Source: Cellulomonas aerilata
GTDB lineage: Bacteria; Actinomycetota; Actinomycetes; Actinomycetales; Cellulomonadaceae
Reading direction: 5' to 3'
NCBI RefSeq assembly: GCF_007991755.1
Contig: NZ_BJYY01000022.1
Span: forward strand, 62,001-126,000
DNA length: 64,000 nt
Positions 10,479-17,554 of the stretch are shown in pieces (within the stretch, counting starts at the first letter, position 1; each line of letters starts with the position of its first letter). Position numbers and translations under genes: made by a program. Under the pieces are notes generated by a model. That model had not been told where the DNA came from. It did no database searches and saw nothing but the letters and a program-made list of their open reading frames with translations.

Positions 10479-11549
10479 GTGAGCAGCCAGAACGGCGTCC
10501 TGCGGGGCGAGTACAAGGTCCCCGGCGGCAAGCTGGTCGCCGTCGACGTCGAGGTCCGGGACGGACGGCTGGACCGGGTAGCCGTCAGCGGTGACTTCTT
10601 CCTCGAGCCCGACGACGCCCTCGCCCGGCTCGACACGGCGCTCACCGGCCGCCCGGAGGACTCCTCGGCGGCGCAGCTGACCGCGGCGGTCGAGGCCGCG
10701 CTGCGGCCGACCGACACGCTCGTCGGGTTCACGCCGGAGTCGGTGGCCATCGCGGTCCGCCGGGCCGTGGGCCGGGCCACCGGGTGGCACGACCACACCT
10801 TCGAGCTCATCCACGAGGGTCCGCGGCCGCCCGTGCTGCACGCGGCGCTGGACCAGGTGCTGTCCGAGGAGCTGGCCGCCGGTCGCCGCGGGCCGACGCT
10901 GCGCTTCTGGGAGTGGGTCGACCCGGCCGTGGTGATCGGGTCCTTCCAGTCCCTGCGCAACGAGGTGGACCTCGAGGCGGCGGAGCGCTACGGCGTCGAC
11001 GTCGTGCGCCGCATCTCCGGCGGTGGGGCGATGTTCATGGAGGCCGGCAACTGCATCACGTTCTCGCTCGTCGTCCCGGCGTCGCTGGTGGACGGGCTGA
11101 CCTTCGAGCAGTCGTACGCGTTCCTGGACGACTGGGTGCTCGGTGCGCTGGCCGACGTCGGCGTGACGGCGTCCTACGCGGGCCTGAACGACATCGCGTC
11201 CCCGGCCGGCAAGCTCGCTGGTGCGGCGCAGAAGCGGCTGGTCGGCGGCGCCGTCCTGCACCACGTGACCATGGCCTACGACATCGACGCCGAGAAGATG
11301 ACCCAGGTGCTGCGCATCGGCCGGGAGAAGCTGTCCGACAAGGGCACCCGCAGTGCGGCCAAGCGGGTGGACCCGGTGCGCTCGCAGACCGGGCGGTCGC
11401 GCACCGAGGTCATCGACGCCTTCAAGGCGCACTTCCGCTCGCGGTACGACACGGTCGACGGGTCCCTGCGTCCGGAGGAGGTCGCGTCCGCGGAGAGGCT
11501 CGTGGCGACGAAGTTCGGCACTCCGGAGTGGACCGCCCGGGTGCCGTAG
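10479..11549 (+). CDS. Lipoate-protein ligase A family protein
   Basis: Attaches lipoate (or a related acyl group such as octanoate) to lysines of 2-oxoacid dehydrogenase subunits or GcvH. 356 residues. Residues about 1-100 form a small domain that in E. coli LplA sits at the C-terminus; the catalytic BPL/LplA domain follows (about 115-345) with RFWEWVDPAVVIGSFQS, the lipoate loop RRISGGGAMF (RRxxGGG), and the substrate lysine loop near AGKLAGAAQKR. A TACGAT box (10467-10472) ends six bases before GTG 10479, suggesting a leaderless start there; GTG 10476 is the alternative. Confidence 0.85.
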   Translation: MSSQNGVLRGEYKVPGGKLVAVDVEVRDGRLDRVAVSGDFFLEPDDALARLDTALTGRPEDSSAAQLTAAVEAALRPTDTLVGFTPESVAIAVRRAVGRATGWHDHTFELIHEGPRPPVLHAALDQVLSEELAAGRRGPTLRFWEWVDPAVVIGSFQSLRNEVDLEAAERYGVDVVRRISGGGAMFMEAGNCITFSLVVPASLVDGLTFEQSYAFLDDWVLGALADVGVTASYAGLNDIASPAGKLAGAAQKRLVGGAVLHHVTMAYDIDAEKMTQVLRIGREKLSDKGTRSAAKRVDPVRSQTGRSRTEVIDAFKAHFRSRYDTVDGSLRPEEVASAERLVATKFGTPEWTARVP

Positions 11550-11615
11550 GACGCCCGACGGCGCGGGGCGTCCCACGCGCGGGCGGTCGGGGTTCGCCCG
11601 ACGCCCACCTGCCGG

Positions 11616-12041
11616 TCAGCTGCGCCGGTCGATCACCACGAACGACACGACGCCGACGACGATGAACACCCACGGCAGCGCGCCCAGCAGGACCTCGGCA
11701 TCCGCGCCGAACAGGTTCGCCACCATGGCGACCGGAGCGGCGACGAAGGCGGACATGCCCACGGCCGCCGCGGCGCGCTGGTGGACCAGCCGGTCCCGCT
11801 CGTCCGGCTCGCCGCCTACCACCCGGGACGCGGTGGCCGCCTGCAGGCCCCGCCGGACGCTGCGGACCCGCGCCAGCACGGCGAGCCCCAGCACGAGCAG
11901 GCCACCGGTCAGCATCCCGGCGGCGGTGTCGCGCTCGCCACCGGCGGCGGTGACCGCGGCGAGCACGAGAAGGACCGCGAGACCGCCGAGCATCGTGCCC
12001 CACCACACCAGGCGTCGGGTCCGGGCGTCAGAGGTCGGCAT
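11616..12041 (-). CDS. Small membrane protein in an Xre/CPBP operon
   Basis: 141 residues with about four predicted transmembrane helices (around 11-33, 42-60, 92-112, 118-138) and a charged loop containing EPDERDRLVHQRAA between helices two and three. This EPDERD/ER pattern is typical of the DUF2178-like proteins found beside small Xre regulators. It is the last gene of a three-gene operon: its start overlaps the upstream HTH gene by 14 bases. Role unknown; co-occurrence suggests the regulator controls it or senses its state. Confidence 0.75.
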   Translation of the reverse strand: MPTSDARTRRLVWWGTMLGGLAVLLVLAAVTAAGGERDTAAGMLTGGLLVLGLAVLARVRSVRRGLQAATASRVVGGEPDERDRLVHQRAAAAVGMSAFVAAPVAMVANLFGADAEVLLGALPWVFIVVGVVSFVVIDRRS

Positions 12042-12222
12042 GGAAGATCTCCTCGATGGTGGTGCCGAAGTAGCGGGCGATGGCGAAGGCCAGGGGCAGC
12101 GACGGGTCGTACTTGCCGGTCTCGAGCGAGTTGACCGTCTGCCGGGAGACGCCGAGCTCGGTGCCGAGCGCGCCCTGCGACAGCCCGGCCTCCTCGCGCA
12201 GGCGACGGATCTCGTTCCTCAT
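12028..12222 (-). CDS. Small Xre-type helix-turn-helix regulator
   Basis: 64 residues, essentially one HTH_3 domain: MRNEIRRLREEAGLSQ, then GALGTELGVSRQTVNSLETGKYDPSLPLA, ending with IARYFGTTIEEIF. This is the YozG-like short Xre group that often neighbours DUF2178 membrane proteins. ATG overlaps the stop of the CPBP gene (ATGA), so it is translated from the same message. Likely DNA site: the CTTGACA palindrome upstream of the operon at 13248-13271. Confidence 0.88.
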   Translation of the reverse strand: MRNEIRRLREEAGLSQGALGTELGVSRQTVNSLETGKYDPSLPLAFAIARYFGTTIEEIFHADL

Positions 12223-13118
12223 GCGCTCACGGGCTGCGCGGGCTGCACGGTCCCGGCGGTGTCCCGCCGGCGGACGGGCCGCGGCGTCAGGAGCAGCGCA
12301 CGCAGGTCCACGAGCACGTGCAGCCCCATCGGGACCACGAGGCTGCCGGTGGCGAGGTACAGGCCGGCGAACACGGCGCCGGCCAGCCCGGTGGCCAGCA
12401 TCCCGGCCCACCCCTGGTAGGCGTGGGCGGCCCCGAACAGGACCGCGGCGATCACGACGACGACGCGCGGGTCTGCGGTGGGCAGCAGCAGCGCCAGCGT
12501 GAGCAGCACGAGCCCGCGGTAGGTGATCTCCTCGGTCACGCCGGCGGTGACGGACAGCGCCGCCCACCCGCGCCGACCGCGCGGCGTGGTGGGGAGCATC
12601 GGGGTGAGAGCGGCGGAGCCGGCCAGGGGAATGCCGCCGGAGCCGGCCCTTGGGGCCTGGGCGGAGCGCGACCGCGCGCGTGCCACCAGCCGGAGCACCG
12701 CGACCACTACGGCGGTGCCGAGCAGCAGGCCGACGAGCATCCCCGCGGCCGTCTCGAGCACGTCGCCGGGCGGGACGTCGACCGCGGACGACGTCCCGCG
12801 CCACACCGACGTGCCGAGCCCGGCGAGGTCCGGAGCGCGCAGGCCCAGGGCGGCGAGACCGACGTCGGGCAGCGCGGTGACGAGTGCGACGACCGCGGCG
12901 GCCCACAGCCAGCCGCCACGCACCCACCGGCGGTAGAAGCGCACCCGGGCCGCTTCCGCCCCGGCCGGGTCGGCGGCGAGCTCGGCGAGCAGCGCACGGT
13001 GGTCGCGCCGCCCCAGGACGGGGTCGGTCACGCCCAGCACGACGACGGCGAGCACGAGAGCCGCCACGGTCGCAGGCGCGACGTCGAGGGACTGCAGGGC
13101 GTCCAGAGTCGGGTTCAT
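12219..13118 (-). CDS. CPBP-family intramembrane glutamic protease
   Basis: 299 residues, multi-spanning membrane protein with an Abi/CPBP protease domain in the C-terminal half: motif 1 TEEITYRGLVLL (EExxxR), motif 2 FGAAHAYQGW, motif 3 PMGLHVLVD. These supply the glutamate and histidines of the active site. The N-terminal third has three helices and a long soluble loop. ATG at 13118 has CGGAGG upstream; the longer open frame lacks a better signal. First gene of an operon with the Xre regulator and the small membrane protein. Confidence 0.85.
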   Translation of the reverse strand: MNPTLDALQSLDVAPATVAALVLAVVVLGVTDPVLGRRDHRALLAELAADPAGAEAARVRFYRRWVRGGWLWAAAVVALVTALPDVGLAALGLRAPDLAGLGTSVWRGTSSAVDVPPGDVLETAAGMLVGLLLGTAVVVAVLRLVARARSRSAQAPRAGSGGIPLAGSAALTPMLPTTPRGRRGWAALSVTAGVTEEITYRGLVLLTLALLLPTADPRVVVVIAAVLFGAAHAYQGWAGMLATGLAGAVFAGLYLATGSLVVPMGLHVLVDLRALLLTPRPVRRRDTAGTVQPAQPVSA

Positions 13119-13208
13119 GCGTGCCTCCGGTCGGTGGTCAGTGGTCGGTGGGCGTTGGTCGGTGCGCCGCTGCTCCGGCAGGACGCCGGCGCAGAGGTCG
13201 GCGGTGGT

Positions 13209-13271
13209 GGTCAAGGACCCTTGACAGCGCCTCTGGTGACAAGAGTGCTTGACACCTGTCGGGGTGTCAAG
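13209..13271. promoter_or_regulatory. Candidate operator: CTTGACA repeats upstream of the CPBP-Xre operon
   Basis: A perfect 9-bp inverted repeat CTTGACACC (13248-13256) with GGTGTCAAG (13263-13271), spacer six, plus another CTTGACA at 13220-13226 and a CAAGG/CCTTG pair at 13212-13223. TTGACA on either strand also resembles a -35 element, so operator and promoter overlap. The nearest DNA-binding protein is the Xre regulator of the operon. Confidence 0.55.
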
Positions 13272-13407
13272 CGTCTTTGTCAGTTGCGATGCGCCTCAGT
13301 AGCGCGGAGGCCCGCTGGCTCGACGGCGCGGTGGCTGTGTACGCAGTGGGTCCGGCGGCCCAGTGGCCCGACGGCCGAGTGGCCCGGCGGCCCGACGGCC
13401 CGGCGGC

Positions 13408-14298
13408 TCAGGTGCTCGGCGGCTGGGCGTCGGCAGCCACCGGCGGACGGCTGCCGAAGACCGCGGTGCCGAGGCGGACCACGGTCGCGCCCTCCGCGAC
13501 GGCCGCCTCGAGGTCGCCGCTCATCCCCATGGACAGCTCGGTGACCGCCTCCGTCCCCGGCGCACCGGAGCCGCGGACCTCGTCGCGCAGCCGTCGCAGC
13601 ACCGCGTAGCCGGCGCGCACGACGGCGTCGTCGGGGGAGCGGGCACCCACGGTCATCAGGCCACGCAGCCGCAGCCCCTCCAGGGCGCCGACCGCGAGGG
13701 CGAGGGCGACGGCGTCGTCCGGCGCGACACCGGACTTGGTCGTCTCGCCCGACACGTTGACCTGCACCAGGACGTCGAGCGGGCGCACGTCGGCGGTCGC
13801 CCGGGCGGCCAGGCGGGTGGCCAGCGCGAGGGAGTCGACGGTCTGCACGCACGACACCCAGCGCAGCGCGGCGTTGACCTTGTTGGACTGCAGCGGCCCG
13901 ATGAGGTGGACGTCGGGGTGGAGGTCGGCCAGGTCCGGTCCCTTGGCGACGAGCTCCTGGACGCGGTTCTCGCCGATCAGCACGGGGCGGTGGGCGACCG
14001 ACGGCGCGGCCAGGAGGGCCGCGCGGATCGCCGGCGCGCCGACGGTCTTGGTGGCCAGCAGCAGCCGCACGGACCCCACCGACCGCCCCGCGGCCGTCTC
14101 GGCGGCGGCGATGCGTTGGTGCACCTCCCGCAGGCGGGTCGCGACGTCGTCGCGCGCGGGCACGGCGATGTCGTCGCGCGCGGGCACGGCGACGTCGTCA
14201 CGCGCCGGGACCGCGACGTCGTCGCGCGCGGGAACTGCGACGTCGTCGCGCGGCGGAGGCGTGGCGCCGTCGTGACGGGCCGCGTCGTCGGGGGTCAC
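13408..14298 (-). CDS. YggS-type PLP homeostasis protein
   Basis: Non-catalytic PLP-binding TIM-barrel protein involved in vitamin B6 and amino acid balance. 296 residues, longer than the usual 220-240 because residues about 17-50 are a tandem octapeptide (RDDVAVPA and variants, four to five copies) encoded by a 24-base repeat. The barrel follows: LLATKTV with the PLP lysine, IGENRVQE, HLIGPLQSNKV, VQVNVSGETTKSG, LRGLMTVGA, LSMGMSGDLEAAVAEG and RLGTAVFG. Start overlaps the ybaK stop (ATGA). Confidence 0.9.
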   Translation of the reverse strand: MTPDDAARHDGATPPPRDDVAVPARDDVAVPARDDVAVPARDDIAVPARDDVATRLREVHQRIAAAETAAGRSVGSVRLLLATKTVGAPAIRAALLAAPSVAHRPVLIGENRVQELVAKGPDLADLHPDVHLIGPLQSNKVNAALRWVSCVQTVDSLALATRLAARATADVRPLDVLVQVNVSGETTKSGVAPDDAVALALAVGALEGLRLRGLMTVGARSPDDAVVRAGYAVLRRLRDEVRGSGAPGTEAVTELSMGMSGDLEAAVAEGATVVRLGTAVFGSRPPVAADAQPPST

Positions 14299-14801
14299 GA
14301 GTCCCGCGCCACGGGGGCGACGACGGCGCCGGTGAGGCGCACCAGGTCGGCCGGCGCCAGCTCGACGTCCAGGCCCCGGCGCCCGCCGGAGACGAACACG
14401 GTGTCGAAGAGCTCGGCGCTCTCGTCGACGACGGTGGGGTGGAGGGTGCGCTGACCGAGCGGCGAGATGCCGCCGAGCACGTACCCCGTGACCCGTTCGG
14501 CGACCGCCTTGTCGGCCATCACCGCACGCTTGCCGCCGACCGCGTGCGCGAGCGCCTTGAGGTCGAGCATGCCGGTCACCGGGACGACGGCGACGGTGAG
14601 CACGCCGTCGACGGACGTCATGAGGGTCTTGAACACCTGCTCGGCCGGGATGCCCAGCACCTGCGCGGCCTCCAGGCCGTACCCCACGTCGCTCGCCGGG
14701 TCGTGCTCGTAGGCATGCGCGGTGTGCGGGACGCCCGCGGCCTCCAGGGCGACGAGCGCGGGGGTGCCGCCGTGCGCGGACCGGGAGGCCTTCTTCACCA
14801 C
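14295..14801 (-). CDS. ybaK: Cys-tRNA(Pro)/Cys-tRNA(Cys) deacylase, YbaK family
   Basis: Trans-editing factor that hydrolyses mischarged aminoacyl-tRNA. 168 residues, normal length. YbaK/EbsC fold features: ALEAAGVPHTAHAYEHDP at the start, VFKTLMTSVDG with the substrate lysine, VVPVTGMLDLKALA, KRAVMADK, GYVLGGISPLGQ (family signature), and VFVSGGRRGLDVELAPADL. On the minus strand a TACGCT box (14808-14813 complement) ends six bases before GTG 14801, so it is probably leaderless. yggS follows with a four-base overlap. Confidence 0.9.
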   Translation of the reverse strand: MVKKASRSAHGGTPALVALEAAGVPHTAHAYEHDPASDVGYGLEAAQVLGIPAEQVFKTLMTSVDGVLTVAVVPVTGMLDLKALAHAVGGKRAVMADKAVAERVTGYVLGGISPLGQRTLHPTVVDESAELFDTVFVSGGRRGLDVELAPADLVRLTGAVVAPVARDS

Positions 14802-14847
14802 CCGGGCAGCGTAGGCCAGCCGGACGTGCGGCTCGTCGGGCGCCTCG

Positions 14848-15564
14848 TCAGACGGCCAGGCCGACGACGTTGCCGACGCCGAACGTGATCGCCATCGCGA
14901 GCCCGCCGCCGACGAGGTTGCGGACCACCGCCGGTGGGACGGGCGCGCGTCCGAGCCGTGCCGCCAGCACCCCGGTGAGGGCGAGCGCCGCGAGGACGGA
15001 CGCCACCGTGACCGGGACCCGGGCGGCGACGGCTGGAGCCAGGACGGCGACCAGCGGCAGCGCCCCGCCGACCAGGAACGCGGCCAGCGAGGCGTGCCAC
15101 GGGTTCACCAGGGCGTCGGGGTCGATGCCGAGCTCGACGCGCGCGTGCGCGGCCAGAGCGTCGTGCGCGGTCTGCTCCGCCGCGACGGCCCGGGCCAGGC
15201 CGTCGGACAGCCCGTTGGCCCGGTGCAGCCCGGCCAGCTCCTCGAGCTCCTCCTCGGGTGCCTCCGCGAGCTCGCGACGCTCGAGGTCGAGCAGCGCGCG
15301 CTCGGAGTCGCGCTGGCTGGAGACGGACACGTACTCACCGACCGCCATCGACAGGGCCCCGGCGGCCAGCGCGGCGGCCCCGGCGATCGCGATCGCGGGA
15401 CGCGCGCCGGTGGCGCCGGCGACGCCGACCACGACGCCCGCCACCGAGACGATGCCGTCGTTGGCCCCCAGCACGCCCGCACGCAGCCGGTTCAGCCGCG
15501 CAGCGGTGCCCGCGTGGTGCGGCTCGGCCGGGCTCTGACCGAGGAGTCGTGAGGGTCGGTCCAC
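14848..15564 (-). CDS. VIT1/CCC1 family transporter
   Basis: 238 residues, five predicted helices; the family moves Fe or Mn across membranes. Seen: RLRAGVLGANDGIVSVAGVVVGVAGA (conserved first helix with the NDGIVS motif), the helix with ALSMAVGEYVSVSSQRDSE, a cytoplasmic helical arm rich in Glu (about 80-110, LEELAGL, metal-binding in plant VIT1), NPWHASLAAFLVGGALPL, and the last helices ending AITFGVGNVVGL. GTG 15564 chosen: a TAGCCT box on the minus strand ends seven bases upstream (leaderless). Confidence 0.9.
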   Translation of the reverse strand: MDRPSRLLGQSPAEPHHAGTAARLNRLRAGVLGANDGIVSVAGVVVGVAGATGARPAIAIAGAAALAAGALSMAVGEYVSVSSQRDSERALLDLERRELAEAPEEELEELAGLHRANGLSDGLARAVAAEQTAHDALAAHARVELGIDPDALVNPWHASLAAFLVGGALPLVAVLAPAVAARVPVTVASVLAALALTGVLAARLGRAPVPPAVVRNLVGGGLAMAITFGVGNVVGLAV

Positions 15565-15675
15565 CCGGCTCAGGCTAGGAGCCGGAGCACACCACGTCAC
15601 CGAAGGGGAGGCTGCCCTCAGCGGGCGGCGGGCGCGGCACCCGTCGGAGCGACCCGACAGGCGCCGCGCCGGACC

Positions 15676-17391
15676 TCACCCGAGCACGCCGAGGGCGTTG
15701 ACCAGCCCGTGCCCGTACAGCGAGTTCAGTGCCGCGTCCCCGGTGCACACGGCGTCCCACTCGGCCGTCCGGCCCTCCCGGACGTACGACTGCACGCCGC
15801 CCGCCGGGCAGGCCTGGTCCACGGCCGTGTCGATGAGCAGGTCGCCGACGGCGTCCGGCGCCATGGTCAGCCCGTGGCCCGCCACCGGGTCCACCGCGCC
15901 ATGCGCGCTCACGGCCAGGGCGGCCACACCGGTGGCGTGCGGTGCCGCCATGGAGGTGCCCTGGAACCACCCGTAGTAGCCGCAGTCCGACCGCTTGCTG
16001 ACGCACTGCTTGAGGATCCCGTTCTGCCGACCCAGGCGGGTGATGTTGCCCTTGCGGTCGATCTCGCCGGTCTCCACCAGGTACGCGAACGGCACAGTCG
16101 ACAGGATCAGGTTGCCGTTGGTCATGTGCGCCTCGGTGCCGAACCGGTCCCGGTACCAGCCGCCCGGCGCGGACAGCTCGATCTCGCCGGACGTCACCTC
16201 GGTCGCGTGGTTGGAGTAGTCGGCCTTCGCGCCGGACGGGCCGACGGCCGAGACGCCGAGGACGTGCGGGCCCTCGACGGGCAGGTCGAAGCACGTGTCG
16301 TCGTCGATGGTCCGCGGGTACGGGTCCGCTCCGTAGTCGGGGCTGGTCTCGTCGACCCGCGGGTTGGAGATGTCCTCGTGGCCGTTGCCCAGCGACCCGA
16401 CCAGGGTCACGTCGTGGTCGTGCGCGAAGTCGAGCGCGCGCGTCATGGCCTCGATGACGACCTCCTGCTCCGACGCGGCGGCGTCGGAGTCCTCCGGGGC
16501 GCCGCCCAGGCAGTTGTAGAGCCACGGGTCCACGTAGAACGACATGTTGACCACGTCGAGACCTGCCTCACCGGCGTAGGTGAGGGCGCTGGTGACCGGA
16601 CCGAGGAAGAAGAAGCCGCTGTCCTGCCCGCCACGGATGTTCACGAGCGTGACGTCGGGGGCCACGCCGCTGATGCCCAGCCCGTTGAGGGAGGCCGCGA
16701 TGGTCCCCGCCACGTGGGTGCCGTGCCCGCCCTCGTCGACCGTCGCCGGGTCGATGCAGCCGGCCACCTCGCACGGCCCGTCGATGTCCTCCATGTCCGT
16801 GACGAAGTTCCGGGACAGCGCGGTGTCGACGCTGTCGCGGAGGTCGGGGTGGTCGGCCTGGACCCCGGTGTCCAGGACGCCGACGGTCACCCGCTCGTCG
16901 CCCGTCTCCACGGCGTGCGCCTGGAACGCGTCGATCATCTCCATCCCCCACAGCAGCCCGTCGAGCGGGTCGTGCCCGAACGGCGGGGCAGGCAGGTCGC
17001 GGACCGTGCCGTTGCGCCTGCTGCGGTCGAACACGTTCTCGCGCTCCACCGGGTCGGGGGCCGCGCGCCGGGGCGTGACCCCGACGACCCTGTCGGTCGC
17101 GACGCCCTGCACGCCGTCCACGGCGTTCGCACGCGCGGCGAAGCCCACGTCGGCCGAGCGGACGGAGACGAGGCCGATGGCCTCGTTGACGGAGGTCACC
17201 TCCGCCCCCGCGGCCGCCAGGTCCTGCGCGAGCCGCCCGGTGTCGCCGACGTCCTCGGCCAGCACGAGCCAGCTCGACGGCGTGGTGGTGCCCGCGACGT
17301 CGGCGGACGCCGCGCCGGCCGTCGCACCGCTCAGTCCCGCGGCCACGAGTGCCGCGGTCGCGAGGACGGCGAGGGATCGATCTCTGCCCAT
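15676..17391 (-). CDS. Secreted subtilisin-family (S8) serine protease
   Basis: 571 residues. Signal peptide: basic MGRDR, hydrophobic core to about residue 27, likely cut near ASA-D. An inhibitor-I9-like propeptide region spans about 40-110. The catalytic triad is complete: Asp174 in GVLDTGVQADHPDL, His223 in GGHGTHVAGT, Ser480 in GTSMAAPHATG; the oxyanion Asn lies in SLGNG (about 336). No C-terminal domain or cell-wall anchor follows the catalytic domain. ATG 17391 has CGGAGG six bases upstream. The gene stands alone. Confidence 0.93.
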   Translation of the reverse strand: MGRDRSLAVLATAALVAAGLSGATAGAASADVAGTTTPSSWLVLAEDVGDTGRLAQDLAAAGAEVTSVNEAIGLVSVRSADVGFAARANAVDGVQGVATDRVVGVTPRRAAPDPVERENVFDRSRRNGTVRDLPAPPFGHDPLDGLLWGMEMIDAFQAHAVETGDERVTVGVLDTGVQADHPDLRDSVDTALSRNFVTDMEDIDGPCEVAGCIDPATVDEGGHGTHVAGTIAASLNGLGISGVAPDVTLVNIRGGQDSGFFFLGPVTSALTYAGEAGLDVVNMSFYVDPWLYNCLGGAPEDSDAAASEQEVVIEAMTRALDFAHDHDVTLVGSLGNGHEDISNPRVDETSPDYGADPYPRTIDDDTCFDLPVEGPHVLGVSAVGPSGAKADYSNHATEVTSGEIELSAPGGWYRDRFGTEAHMTNGNLILSTVPFAYLVETGEIDRKGNITRLGRQNGILKQCVSKRSDCGYYGWFQGTSMAAPHATGVAALAVSAHGAVDPVAGHGLTMAPDAVGDLLIDTAVDQACPAGGVQSYVREGRTAEWDAVCTGDAALNSLYGHGLVNALGVLG

Positions 17392-17554
17392 GGCAAGCCT
17401 CCGATCAGGTGAACGCGCCGTTGCGTCCGATCGCCACACGGTAGGCCGAGGGGCCGACATCCCCAAGCAGCTCGTGGCCGGGCAGCGCCGAAGCGCGCCG
17501 GATCCGCGCCGGATGCGCACCGGCGGCTCCAGGCCGCACCCGGCGGGAGTGCCG

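Noticed and set aside
15661-17412. Very long plus-strand frames across the subtilase and helicase genes (up to 4.8 kb)
   Set aside because: They are antisense shadows; the minus-strand frames carry full catalytic triad and helicase motifs.
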